In this document: positions 7,637 to 17,076 of the stretch, piece after piece | How positions within the stretch are numbered: position 1 is the first letter of the stretch | Layout of the letters: each line of letters opens with the position of its first letter | DNA from: JBHHZM01 sp046758065 | Lineage (GTDB): Bacteria; Pseudomonadota; Alphaproteobacteria; JAAXGF01 | Length of the DNA: 64,000 nt | Assembly: GCA_046758065.1 (NCBI GenBank) | Contig: JBHHZM010000001.1 | Coordinates: forward strand, 47,455 to 111,454 | Direction: 5' to 3' | The notes under the pieces: generated by a model | Told to the model about the DNA's origin: nothing | Databases searched by the model: none | Seen by the model: only the letters and a program-made list of their open reading frames with translations | Made by a program: the position numbers and the translations under genes

Positions 7637-9742
7637 ATGGACGCCGGCTTCATCAGCCATTTGGCTGCCGCGGCCGCCTTTGCCGTTCTTACCCTTCTGC
7701 TGTTGGTCAGTTGGCGAGGACGGGGGGCGGGAACGCTGCTCATCGTCGCCAGCGTGACGACGATGGTCTGGGCTGCGCTGGCCGCCTATTTCGCCCTCGG
7801 CAACGTGGCGGAGACGGGCGGCCTGTTCTCGACGCCGGTGCGCGTGCTCGAGGTGCTGCGCAGTGCCGCCTGGATCGCGCTTCTGTGGGGCATTCTGACG
7901 ATCAGCCTGCGGCGCGCCGGCGCGGCGCGCGTCCCGCGGGTCGGTCCCCTGATCACTGCGGGATTGTGTCTCGTTGTCCTCGCCCTCGATGTCTATCCCG
8001 ATCTGGCGAGGATCCTGCGGTTGCCTTGCGAAGGTACCGCCTGCGCGGTGTTCGGCCGACTGGGCGTCGCCGTTATCGGCCTTGCCCTGGCGGAGAACCT
8101 TTACCGCAATACCGAATCCGAGCGTCGCTGGAGCATCAAGCACCTGTGTTTCGCCGTCGCCGGCATGTTCGTCTACGACATTTTTCTTTACGCCGACGCG
8201 ATTCTCGTGCGGGCGCTCGATTACGAGCTCCTCGAGGTGCGCGGCATCACCAACGCGCTGATCGTTCCGCTGATCGCGGTATCGGCGGCGCGCAACCGCG
8301 AATGGCGGCTCGACATATTCGTCTCGCGGCGGGTCGTCTTTCACTCGGCGGCACTGATCGGCACCGGCGTCTACATGCTGCTGATGGCCGGTGTGGGCTA
8401 TTACCTCAGAGAGTTCGGCGGCAGTTGGGGGGCGATGCTGCGCATGGCCTTCCTCTTCGGCGCCGCCATCCTGCTGCCCATCATCCTGTCCTCCGGACGG
8501 CTTCGCTCGCGGCTCAAGGTTCTACTCACGAAGCACTTCTTCACGTACAAGTACGATTACCGCGAGGAGTGGCTGAATTTCATTCGTACGATTTCGTCGG
8601 CCACGCCGGGACGCAGCCTCCGCGACCAGACGATCCGCGCCATCGCCAACATCGTAGACAGCCCCGACGGCGGTCTCTGGCTGCGCGGGGATGCCGATCG
8701 GTTCGATCTGACGACCACCTGGAACTTTGCCTGGCCGGCGGTGGAAGAACCGGCCGACGGCGCTTTCGCGCGGTTTCTCGAAGAGCGGCAATGGGTCGTG
8801 AATCTGAACGATTCCGCGCGGTCGGACAAGGCGCAGACGGGACCTCCGGTTCCCGAATGGTTGCGCGGGCTGAGTCGCGCCTGGCTCGTCCTTCCTCTGG
8901 TGCACGAGGAGCGGTTGTTCGGCTTTATCGTGCTCGGTCAGCCTCGCGCTCCCCGTCGGCTCAATTGGGAGGATTACGACCTGCTCAAGACCGTGGGCCG
9001 CCAGGCGGCGAGCTATCTGGCCCAAGAACAGGCGACGCGGGCACTCGCCGAGGCCCGCCAGTTCGAGGCGTTCAACCAGCGCTTCGCTTTCGTGCTGCAC
9101 GATGTCAAGAATCTCGTGAGCCAGCTTTCGTTGATGGCGAAAAACGCGGCGAAGCACCGCGACAACCCGGCCTTTCAGGAAGACATGGTCCGGACAGTCG
9201 ATGAATCGGTCGAGAAGATGAACCGTCTGTTGCAGCGACTCCACGCGGATTCGGCGAGCAGTCCCCGCTCTGTTGTCGAACTCGCCGGGCTGTTGCGCCG
9301 GATCGTCGACGAGCGCGCCGGCACGGCGCCCTCGGTCATCTTCGACGACGGCGGCGCGACCCTTGCCGTCGCCGTCGATGAAGATCGCCTCGCCGCGGTG
9401 GTCGAGCACCTGATCCAGAATGCCCTCGACGCCTCGCCCCCGGCCGCTCGGGTTCGGGTGCGCTTGTTTGCCAGCGGCGATGATGCGATCATCGAGGTCG
9501 AGGACAGTGGTGCCGGCATGGACGCCGAATTCATCCGCGAGGAACTCTTTCGGCCGTTCAAGACCACCAAGGGGGCGGGGTATGGCATCGGCGCCTTCGA
9601 AAGCCGGGAGTTTGCGCGCCGCATGGGCGGTCGGCTCGATGTTTTCAGCGAGCCGGGCGAGGGGACGACAATGCGATTGATCCTGCCTGTCGTAAAGGGT
9701 TCGCCCGAAACCACCGGCGATCGGCGAAAGGTGACGGCCTGA
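7637..9742 (+). CDS. prsK: PEP-CTERM system sensor histidine kinase PrsK
   Basis: This protein of 701 aa has an N-terminal block of roughly eight or nine hydrophobic segments (residues 5-290), a GAF-like domain (about 300-475) and a C-terminal kinase. The phosphorylated-histidine box is the unusual HDVKN form (FVLHDVKNLVSQ, near 490) that is typical of PrsK. It is followed by the N box (HLIQNALDASP), G1 (VEDSGAGMD), an FRPFKTTK box and the G2 loop (GAGYGIGAFE). Known PrsK proteins pair with the sigma-54 activator PrsR. The two are coupled here: stop and start overlap by one base at 9742. The signal sensed is unknown; the location is the inner membrane. Confidence 0.9.
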   Translation: MDAGFISHLAAAAAFAVLTLLLLVSWRGRGAGTLLIVASVTTMVWAALAAYFALGNVAETGGLFSTPVRVLEVLRSAAWIALLWGILTISLRRAGAARVPRVGPLITAGLCLVVLALDVYPDLARILRLPCEGTACAVFGRLGVAVIGLALAENLYRNTESERRWSIKHLCFAVAGMFVYDIFLYADAILVRALDYELLEVRGITNALIVPLIAVSAARNREWRLDIFVSRRVVFHSAALIGTGVYMLLMAGVGYYLREFGGSWGAMLRMAFLFGAAILLPIILSSGRLRSRLKVLLTKHFFTYKYDYREEWLNFIRTISSATPGRSLRDQTIRAIANIVDSPDGGLWLRGDADRFDLTTTWNFAWPAVEEPADGAFARFLEERQWVVNLNDSARSDKAQTGPPVPEWLRGLSRAWLVLPLVHEERLFGFIVLGQPRAPRRLNWEDYDLLKTVGRQAASYLAQEQATRALAEARQFEAFNQRFAFVLHDVKNLVSQLSLMAKNAAKHRDNPAFQEDMVRTVDESVEKMNRLLQRLHADSASSPRSVVELAGLLRRIVDERAGTAPSVIFDDGGATLAVAVDEDRLAAVVEHLIQNALDASPPAARVRVRLFASGDDAIIEVEDSGAGMDAEFIREELFRPFKTTKGAGYGIGAFESREFARRMGGRLDVFSEPGEGTTMRLILPVVKGSPETTGDRRKVTA

Positions 9743-11097
9743 TGGGTGCGCGGAATCGCAAACTGCTGATCGTTGAGGACGATTCGGGACTTCAGCGCCA
9801 ATTGCGCTGGAGCTTCTCGGACTACGAGGTCTTCGTCGCCAAAGATCGGGACGGCGCTCTCGAATTGGTGAAAGATGAAAAACCGCCCGTGGTCACGCTC
9901 GACCTCGGCCTGCCGCCCGACGAGGACGGCACCTCGGAAGGCCTGGCGACGCTCGAGAATATTCTCGCACGGGCGCCGGACACCAAAGTCATCGTCGTCA
10001 CCGGCAACGAGGATCGCGCCAACGCGGTAAAGGCCGTGGGTCTCGGCGCCTACGATTTCTACCAGAAGCCGATCGACGACGAGATGCTCGGCCTCATTAT
10101 CCAGCGCGCCCATCAGCTTTACGAGCTTGAGGCGGACAACCAGCGGCTTACCGACGCTCGACGCGAATCGACCTTGCGCGGGATCATCACGAGTTGTTCC
10201 GAGATGCTCAAGGTCTGCGGGACGATCGAAAAGATCGCGCCGGCCGACGTCAGCGTCCTGCTGGGCGGCGAGAGCGGCACCGGCAAAGAGCTTCTCGCGC
10301 GCGCGCTTCACGAACTGAGTGCGCGCCGGAAAGGTCCGCTCGTTACCATAAACTGTGCGGCGATTCCGGAGACCCTTCTCGAATCCGAACTCTTCGGGCA
10401 CGAAAAGGGTGCTTTCACAGGCGCCGTCAAGCAGACCAAGGGCAAGATCGAGCTCGCCGACGGGGGCACGCTGTTCCTCGACGAGATCGGCGACATTCCG
10501 GTCGCGCTACAGGTCAAGCTGTTGCGCTTCCTGCAGGAGCGGGTGATTGAACGGATTGGCGGGCGCAAGCAGATTCCCGTCGACGTGCGTATCGTCTGCG
10601 CCACCCACCAGGACCTTGACGCGCTTATCAAGGTGGGGCGGTTTCGCGATGACCTGTTCTACCGGATCAGCGAAATCGTCATCAAGATCCCCCCGCTGCG
10701 CGACCGGGATAGCGATCCGATCGTCCTTGCTCGCAGTTTTCTGAACAAGTTCAACAAGGAGCTCGATCGTTCCGTCCGCGGATTTACCGGCCCCGCGCTG
10801 GCGGCGATCACGAATTACCCCTGGCCCGGCAACGTGCGTGAGCTCGAGAACCGCATGAAGCGGGCCGTGATCATGGCCGAAGGCGTTCGCATTACCGCGG
10901 GCGACCTCGAACTCGAGGCGCCCGAAACCGAACCGATGCCGCTCGCCCTCAAGGACGTACGCGAGATGGCCGAGCGCGACGCGGTGCAGCGAGCGCTCGC
11001 CGAAGTCGACGGCAACGTCTCGCACGCGGCAAAGCTCCTTGGTGTCAGCCGGCCGACGCTCTACGATCTGATGCGGTATTACAATTTCAAATGGTGA
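9742..11097 (+). CDS. prsR: PEP-CTERM-box sigma-54 response regulator PrsR
   Basis: This NtrC-type activator (451 aa) consists of a receiver domain (residues about 6-120, phospho-acceptor Asp in TLDLGLPP), a sigma-54-interacting AAA+ ATPase (about 145-385) and a Fis-type helix-turn-helix at the end (VSHAAKLLGVSRPTLYDLM). The Walker A motif GGESGTGKE, the GAFTGA loop that contacts sigma-54 and the Walker B TLFLDEIGD are all intact. In other bacteria PrsR switches on genes of the exosortase-linked exopolysaccharide and PEP-CTERM proteins. I looked for a -24/-12 promoter upstream of epsB and prsT and found none convincing, so its targets may lie outside the window. Confidence 0.92.
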   Translation: MGARNRKLLIVEDDSGLQRQLRWSFSDYEVFVAKDRDGALELVKDEKPPVVTLDLGLPPDEDGTSEGLATLENILARAPDTKVIVVTGNEDRANAVKAVGLGAYDFYQKPIDDEMLGLIIQRAHQLYELEADNQRLTDARRESTLRGIITSCSEMLKVCGTIEKIAPADVSVLLGGESGTGKELLARALHELSARRKGPLVTINCAAIPETLLESELFGHEKGAFTGAVKQTKGKIELADGGTLFLDEIGDIPVALQVKLLRFLQERVIERIGGRKQIPVDVRIVCATHQDLDALIKVGRFRDDLFYRISEIVIKIPPLRDRDSDPIVLARSFLNKFNKELDRSVRGFTGPALAAITNYPWPGNVRELENRMKRAVIMAEGVRITAGDLELEAPETEPMPLALKDVREMAERDAVQRALAEVDGNVSHAAKLLGVSRPTLYDLMRYYNFKW

Positions 11098-11194
11098 ATC
11101 CGACAGCCGCAGGCGCTCGCCGAATCTGGCCTGCGCCCCGCACGGTCACGGGGAATCGGGTGGATCTTCGGCGTTACAGTGAAGGAGGCCCAGC

Positions 11195-14017
11195 GTGTTG
11201 AATTCCAGTCAACGGAGCCGCTTGCCGGTTCGTCAAACGATCGGTCGCCTTGTCGCCGCGTCGGTTCTTGCACTGACGCTCGCTGGTGTCCCCGCCCTTG
11301 CGGCCGCCGACCGCGAACAGTCCAACCGGCACTACGAGGACGCGCAAGCCTACGTCAAGCAGGGCGACGTGAATGCCGCGGTGATCGAGCTCAAGAACGC
11401 ACTGCAGAGCGACCCCGACAACGTTGCCGCGCGCTATCTGCTCGGTGAGATCTATGTGCGGACGGGAAACGGCGCGTCCGCCGAAAAGGAGCTCAAAAAG
11501 GCGCGCGAGCGCGGCCTCGACGAGGCGCGCGTGGCCGTTGCCTTGGCGCGGGCTTACCTGCTGCAGGGCAAGTTCAACGCCGTTCTCGAAGAGATTCCAC
11601 GCGGCGAACGCGGCAACGATATCGAAGCGGCGATCGCCCTTGAACGCGGCCAGGCGTACTTCGGCCTCAACCGGGTCGACGAGGCCCTCGCCGCGTTCGA
11701 AGAGGCGCACCGTCTCAAGCCGGAGGATGCGGGGGTCAACATGGCGCTGGCGCGCGTCTTCGTTAGCAAGGGAGACATCGCGGCGGCCGAGGAACAGGCC
11801 GACACGGCGTTGTCGCTCGCACCCGAAATCGCCGATGTCTGGGTTCTCAAGGGCGAGCTTCGGCGTCTCCAACACGACCTCGAAGCCGCCGTCTCGCACT
11901 TCGACAAAGCGATCGAGATCCAGGCGAACAACGTCCCGGCGCGACTCGGCCGTGCGGCGGCGCTGATCGACCTCAATCGTGACGACGCGGCGTTGGCCGA
12001 CATCGACGTGGTGGCGAAGGCGGTTCCGAACCACCCGCTCGCATCCTACCTCGCGGCGCTCCTCGCGGCGAAGCGGAAGGACTATGGCACGGCCCAGGAC
12101 CGCCTGCTGGAAGTTTTCCGCGTCCTGAACGATCACCTGCCGAGCATCTTTCTGTCCGGCGCCGTCAGTTACGCCCAGAACCAGCTCGAGCAGGCGGAGC
12201 ACCAACTGAGACGTTACCTCAAGGCCGTCCCCCGCCACGCGGCGGCAAGAAAACTCCTCGGCGCCACGCTGATCCGCAAGAACCAACCGGCCGGCGCGAT
12301 CGAGGCGTTGCTGCCGGTGATCGAGGACGCGCCCGACGACGCCCAGGCGCTGGCCCTCCTGGGCAGCGCGTATATGCAGGACCGGCAGTACGCCAAGAGC
12401 ACGGAGTATTTCGAGAAGGCGGCGGCGGCGTCACCGGAAGCCGCGTCGGTCCGCACGCAACTCGCGCTGAGCCGCATGGCGACCGGAGAATCCCAGCTTG
12501 CGCTTCAGGATCTCGAATCGGCCTTCGAACTCGACAGCGATCAAGGCCAGGCGGGAATTCTCCTCGCGCTCGCCCAACTGCGAAGCGGCAACTACGACGA
12601 AGCGATTAAGACTGCCGACGAGCTCGGCAAAAGACTCCCGGACAATCCGCTGCCCTTCAACCTCAAAGGCGCTGCTTTGATCGGCAAGGACATGTTCGCC
12701 GAAGCGCGGCAGAGCTACGAACAGGCGCTCAAACTGCAGCCGGATTACTTTCCTGCGACGATGAACCTGGCGCAACTCGATATGCGCGAGGGTCGGCCCG
12801 ACGAGGCGAAGGCGCTCTACGAGTCGATCCTGGAAGTTGACGCCGGCCATGCGGGCGCGCTGATCGCCCTCGCGCGGATGGCGATGAGCGAGAAGCGTCC
12901 CGATGACGCCGTCGCGTTGCTCGACCGGGCGCGCGCGGCCAATCCGAAAAGCCTGCAGGCGCGGCTGTACCTGGTAAACCTCCACATCCAGCGGCGCGAG
13001 GCCGGAAAGGCGCTGACCGTGGCCCGTGAGCTCGAACAGATCGGCCCGCAGAGTCCGCAGGCCCTCGACGCTCTCGCCAGGGCGCAGATCGCCAACGGCG
13101 AGGCGGAGAGCGCCGTCGCCACCTACCGCCGCATCATCGCGTTCAATAACGCTTCAGCCGGGGTCTACCAGCGTTTAGCAGCGGCACAAGTGGTGGCGGG
13201 TGACATGGCGGGAGCCCGGGAATCGCTGGCGACGGCGCGCTCGGTTGACCCCAAGTTCCTGCCCGCACGGATTGCTTCCGTCGAACTCGAGCTGCGCGAC
13301 GATAAGCCGGATGCCGCGCTCGCGCTGGCGAAGGAACTGCGCGACGAGCAGCCCGACTCCCCCGTCGGCGACATGCTCGTGGGCGATGCGCTGATGCGCA
13401 CGGAGCGGTTTGCCGAGGCCGCCGAGGCTTATGCCCGGGCGAGCGGGAAAAAGAACAGCGCCGCGCTCGCCGTACGCCGGTACAACGCACTCGTCAAAAG
13501 TGGCGATACGGACCGCGCGCTGGCGATTCTCAAGGACTGGGTCGACGCCAATCCCGACAATCACGCCTCGCGGCTGGTTCTTGCCGGCGCCTATCTGAAG
13601 GCGCGACGCTATCCCGAGGCAATCGAGAATCACGAACAGCTCCTCAAGATCGATCCGAAAAACCCGGTGATCCTTAACAACCTCGCATGGATCTATCTTG
13701 AGACCGGCGACCCGCGGGCTCTCGACTACGCCGAGAAGGCTCATGAAAACGCACCCCAGTCGGTTTCGATCACCGATACGCTGGGCTGGATTCTGACACG
13801 CCAGGGGCAGGGCGAACGAGGACTCGAACTGCTCAAGAAAGCGAGCGCTCAGGCGCCTGCGGAATCCGAAATCCGCTTCCATTTGGCGGTGGCGCTGAAC
13901 AATCTCGGCCGGCGCGACGAGGCGCGCCGTGAGCTCGAAAGCGTGGTCAAGTCGGGAAAACACTTCGCCGCCATGGACGAAGCGCGCTCCCTCCTGCGCG
14001 AACTGTCGCAGCAATGA
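11195..14017 (+). CDS. prsT: PEP-CTERM system TPR-repeat protein PrsT
   Basis: The protein (940 aa) has an N-terminal signal sequence (LVAASVLALTLAGVPALAAAD, cleavage near residue 38) and then about two dozen tetratricopeptide repeats of some 34 residues to the end. Repeated signatures include AAVIELKNALQSDPDN, EAIENHEQLLKIDPKNPVI and LNNLAWIYLETGD. It is the PrsT type that follows prsKR in exosortase-linked exopolysaccharide loci and probably acts as a periplasmic scaffold for polymer assembly or export. Initiation is at GTG 11195, 7 nt after GGAGG. The 97-bp gap after prsR may hold its own promoter. It converges with galE. Confidence 0.9.
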   Translation: MLNSSQRSRLPVRQTIGRLVAASVLALTLAGVPALAAADREQSNRHYEDAQAYVKQGDVNAAVIELKNALQSDPDNVAARYLLGEIYVRTGNGASAEKELKKARERGLDEARVAVALARAYLLQGKFNAVLEEIPRGERGNDIEAAIALERGQAYFGLNRVDEALAAFEEAHRLKPEDAGVNMALARVFVSKGDIAAAEEQADTALSLAPEIADVWVLKGELRRLQHDLEAAVSHFDKAIEIQANNVPARLGRAAALIDLNRDDAALADIDVVAKAVPNHPLASYLAALLAAKRKDYGTAQDRLLEVFRVLNDHLPSIFLSGAVSYAQNQLEQAEHQLRRYLKAVPRHAAARKLLGATLIRKNQPAGAIEALLPVIEDAPDDAQALALLGSAYMQDRQYAKSTEYFEKAAAASPEAASVRTQLALSRMATGESQLALQDLESAFELDSDQGQAGILLALAQLRSGNYDEAIKTADELGKRLPDNPLPFNLKGAALIGKDMFAEARQSYEQALKLQPDYFPATMNLAQLDMREGRPDEAKALYESILEVDAGHAGALIALARMAMSEKRPDDAVALLDRARAANPKSLQARLYLVNLHIQRREAGKALTVARELEQIGPQSPQALDALARAQIANGEAESAVATYRRIIAFNNASAGVYQRLAAAQVVAGDMAGARESLATARSVDPKFLPARIASVELELRDDKPDAALALAKELRDEQPDSPVGDMLVGDALMRTERFAEAAEAYARASGKKNSAALAVRRYNALVKSGDTDRALAILKDWVDANPDNHASRLVLAGAYLKARRYPEAIENHEQLLKIDPKNPVILNNLAWIYLETGDPRALDYAEKAHENAPQSVSITDTLGWILTRQGQGERGLELLKKASAQAPAESEIRFHLAVALNNLGRRDEARRELESVVKSGKHFAAMDEARSLLRELSQQ

Positions 14018-14050
14018 ACGCAGCGCCGGCGCGGACGGGCGGCTCCGCGT

Positions 14051-15034
14051 CTATTGGCCGGCGAGCTTGCGCTCCCAGGCGAGCGCGGTGGCGACGATGG
14101 TTTCGAGATCGTCGTGCTGTGGTGTCCAGCCCAGAACGCTGCGGATTCGCTTGCTGTTGGCGACCAGCCGGGGCGGATCGCCGGCGCGTCTCTCGCCTTC
14201 GTTCACCGTAATCGTGGCGTCGGCGGTCGCCATCACGCAGTCGAGAACCTCGCGCACGCTATAGCCCTTGCCGTACCCGCAGTTGAGCACCACGCTTTCA
14301 CCGCCCGATTCGAGATAGGAGAGCGCGTCGAGGTGAGCGCGGGCAAGATCCTCGACGTGGATGTAGTCGCGAATTCCCGTGCCGTCCGGGGTGTCGTAGT
14401 CGGTGCCGAAAATGGTCACCGAGGGACGGACGCCGACGATCGCCTCGCAGGCCACCTTGATCAGATGGGTCGCGCCCGGGAAGCTCTGCCCGATGCGGCC
14501 GCCGAAGTCCGCCCCCGCGGCGTTGAAGTAGCGCAGCGTGACATGGCGGAAGCCCGAGGAAGCGGCATGATCGCGGAGAATCCACTCGCTCATCAGCTTC
14601 GAGGCGCCGTAGGGGTTGATCGGGCTGGTTGGCGCGGTCTCGTCGGCGCCGCCGTCGGGCGGTTCGCCATAGACCGCGGCGGTGCTCGAGAAGACGAAGC
14701 GCTCGACCCCGAAGGCGGCGCAGCACCGCACGAGACGGAGCGTATTGGCGGTGTTGTTGCTGTAGTAGTCGAGCGGGTGAGCGACCGATTCCGGAACCAC
14801 GATGCTGGCGGCGAAGTGAAGCACGGCGGCGAAGCGCCGCTCGTCGAAGAGTTGACGAAGGCGCTCCTCGTCGGCCAGATCACCGACCACGAGTGACGCG
14901 CCGAGCACCGCCTCGCGACGACCCGTCGAAAGATTGTCGTAGACGACGACGTCGTGGCCCGCCGCGACGAGCTGTCGCACAACGTGAGAGCCGATGTAGC
15001 CGGCGCCGCCGGTGACCAGGACTGTTTCGGGCAC
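14051..15034 (-). CDS. galE: UDP-glucose 4-epimerase
   Basis: This short-chain dehydrogenase/epimerase (327 aa) interconverts UDP-glucose and UDP-galactose. It has the NAD-binding motif VTGGAGYIGSHVVRQL at residues 6-21, the YDNLSTG segment and the catalytic Ser-Tyr-Lys set (FSSTAAVYG near 120, YGASK near 145). A PDGTGIRDYIHVEDLA stretch is typical of GalE. It lies 11 nt after the MotA/ExbB-like gene and is probably transcribed with it. Next to the epsB-prsKRT cluster it likely supplies UDP-galactose for surface polysaccharide. Confidence 0.93.
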   Translation of the reverse strand: MPETVLVTGGAGYIGSHVVRQLVAAGHDVVVYDNLSTGRREAVLGASLVVGDLADEERLRQLFDERRFAAVLHFAASIVVPESVAHPLDYYSNNTANTLRLVRCCAAFGVERFVFSSTAAVYGEPPDGGADETAPTSPINPYGASKLMSEWILRDHAASSGFRHVTLRYFNAAGADFGGRIGQSFPGATHLIKVACEAIVGVRPSVTIFGTDYDTPDGTGIRDYIHVEDLARAHLDALSYLESGGESVVLNCGYGKGYSVREVLDCVMATADATITVNEGERRAGDPPRLVANSKRIRSVLGWTPQHDDLETIVATALAWERKLAGQ

Positions 15035-15045
15035 GTCGCCTCCGC

Positions 15046-16884
15046 CTAGATCTCCGGCAATTCCTTGCTCGCACCTTCGGTTTCCTCGCGGAGATCCGAG
15101 AGTGCGCGACCGAGAGATTTTGCCGAGGTCTGCCGCCCGGCATTTCCGCCGGTACGGCGTTTCTTCGGCCGGGCGATGTCCGCAGTGCCCGTGAAGGCGC
15201 GGCCGGCCTCGCTCAGTTCGCTGGCGAGCACCACGAACTTTTCGACGGTTTCGCGGCTCGCCCGGGCGGCGGCGTTCATCTCGGTGGCGGCGCCCGCGAT
15301 CACCTTGCCCGCCGCCCCATCGTCATCGAGGACGGTGAGCAGCCGGTCCTGGGTGTCGACCACTTGGTTGAGAATGGGCGTCACCGACAGTGCGAGGCTT
15401 TCGACCACGGTCTGCAGGCCGCTGAAGGCGGCCGACGTCTTGGCCAGGTCCTTGCCGCTGGTCGCGAGCGCCGCGTTGGTGATCTGTTCGACCCGGTCCA
15501 GGGTCTTCTTGACCAACGCATCGAACTGCTTCGAATGCTTGTCGACGTCGCGCCCCAGATTGGACGAGAACCGCTTGAGCTGGGCGGCGAGCTGCTTGTT
15601 TTCCTTGGCATGCTGGCTGTGCTCCACCTCGATCGCGGCGCGCAGTTCCTTGGAGAAAGTCTCGGCCTGCGCCGTGATCTGCCGGTTGAGCGTGTCGGCC
15701 AACCCGGCGAATGCCTTTTCCACGTCGGTGGCGATCGCGCTCGACGATTTGAGCAGCTCGTTGACCTCGCCGAGCTGGTCGCCAAAGCGCGTTTCGAGTT
15801 CGCTCACGAACCGCTCCAGGGCCGCGGCGAGAAGCTGCTGCACGCGCTCGCCTTCGTCCCGGGTCGCCTGGTTGACCGCCTCGGTCAGCAAGGTCATGGG
15901 CCGGGCGAGCGCCGCCCGGATCGATGCGCTCAGCGCCTCGGAGGCGGCGCGGCCCTGGTTCGCAACGGCCTTGACGAGTTTCTCGTTCTCCTTGCCCAGC
16001 GCGGTCTTGAGGTCGCTTCCGAGGGTCGCGACCGCGCGTTGCAGAACGCCGGCCTCGCTCTCGATCGTCCGGGTCACGGCGTTCAGGTCCGGGGCGTTGC
16101 CGCCGAGTCGGAAGAGACCGTCGATGCGACGGCAAATCTCGCCGGTTTGCTGGTAGCGCAGCGCGACCACGGCGTGATGGACGAAGCCGATTGCTACCGC
16201 GAAGCACAGCGCGAGGAACAGCGCGATCAGGCCGCCTTGGGCGCCGACGGCGAGTGCGCCGTACGAAACCTCGCCCCATCCCGCGGTCGTGGCGTTCGTC
16301 CGCAGATGTTCGAGACCGTCGAGGAGTCCGAAGGCGAGACCGAGCACGCCGAGTCCGCACAGGATGGCCGGCAGCCGCCGGAAGAACCAGACGAAGAGCC
16401 GCGCATCGACCAGAATCTCCCGGCGGAAATAGGTCGCCGCCGGGACGACCGCGCGATAGCGGTCCGCGTCGCGGTGGCCGTCGTTCGGTGCGCTGTCTTC
16501 GGCCTGAAGCGTGATGCTGTAATTGGCGGCGAGATCGACGAGTTCATCGGCTTCTCCGAACGCGGTGAGAAAGCTGCGCCGGTCGGTGTGCTCGCCGTCG
16601 CGTTGGCGTGTCTCGAGCCGCGCCAGGCCGGAGAGGGCGTGCCGCGCCTTCATCCAGTCGCCGAGACCGATCGCCACGAAGGTGAGCACGAACACGCTGG
16701 CAGCGGCCAGCAGCAGGCCGAATACGAACGAGATATAGCCTTGTGTGCTCAGGGCTCCGGCGTCCCCGCCGTCGAGCAGCGTCGAAGTGAACCAGGCCAC
16801 GACGCGCGGACCCCGGGCGTACCCCTGAACGCCGGTGAACGCCGATACGGCGAGTGCCAGAATGATCCAGAACCGCATCAGCAC
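15046..16884 (-). CDS. MotA/TolQ/ExbB-like membrane protein with long coiled coil
   Basis: Residues 5-25 and 47-75 are hydrophobic. After a cytoplasmic loop come two further membrane helices at about 180-205 (LPAILCGLGVLGLAFGLLDGL) and 225-255 (GGLIALFLALCFAVAIGFVHH), a pattern close to MotA/TolQ/ExbB proton-channel subunits. From residue about 260 to 560 the protein is an uninterrupted alpha-helical, coiled-coil region rich in A, E, K and Q. A basic tail (PKKRRTGG) follows. The channel-plus-long-tail layout resembles ZorA of Zorya defence systems, but no ZorB, ZorC or ZorD neighbour exists. It is cotranscribed with galE, so a role in envelope polysaccharide or force transduction is as likely. 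Function unassigned. Confidence 0.6.
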   Translation of the reverse strand: MLMRFWIILALAVSAFTGVQGYARGPRVVAWFTSTLLDGGDAGALSTQGYISFVFGLLLAAASVFVLTFVAIGLGDWMKARHALSGLARLETRQRDGEHTDRRSFLTAFGEADELVDLAANYSITLQAEDSAPNDGHRDADRYRAVVPAATYFRREILVDARLFVWFFRRLPAILCGLGVLGLAFGLLDGLEHLRTNATTAGWGEVSYGALAVGAQGGLIALFLALCFAVAIGFVHHAVVALRYQQTGEICRRIDGLFRLGGNAPDLNAVTRTIESEAGVLQRAVATLGSDLKTALGKENEKLVKAVANQGRAASEALSASIRAALARPMTLLTEAVNQATRDEGERVQQLLAAALERFVSELETRFGDQLGEVNELLKSSSAIATDVEKAFAGLADTLNRQITAQAETFSKELRAAIEVEHSQHAKENKQLAAQLKRFSSNLGRDVDKHSKQFDALVKKTLDRVEQITNAALATSGKDLAKTSAAFSGLQTVVESLALSVTPILNQVVDTQDRLLTVLDDDGAAGKVIAGAATEMNAAARASRETVEKFVVLASELSEAGRAFTGTADIARPKKRRTGGNAGRQTSAKSLGRALSDLREETEGASKELPEI

Positions 16885-17076
16885 GTGATGTTCCTCACGA
16901 TCGCCGGGAGACGCTCGCCGCCGGCGTATGACGATCGCCGGGCGTGGCGCACGGCATGACTACGGCCTGCCGTCGCCGCGGGCGTGGCCATGGCAGTCTA
17001 CACCGCCATTGGGACGAAAATACCGTAAAGTTTGTATGAATCGGCAAGCCGGACGCGCCGCTGCCCGGCGCAGCGG

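Noticed and set aside
15364..16959. 531-codon plus-strand frame
   Set aside because: Antisense shadow of the MotA/ExbB-like gene with no recognisable domain.
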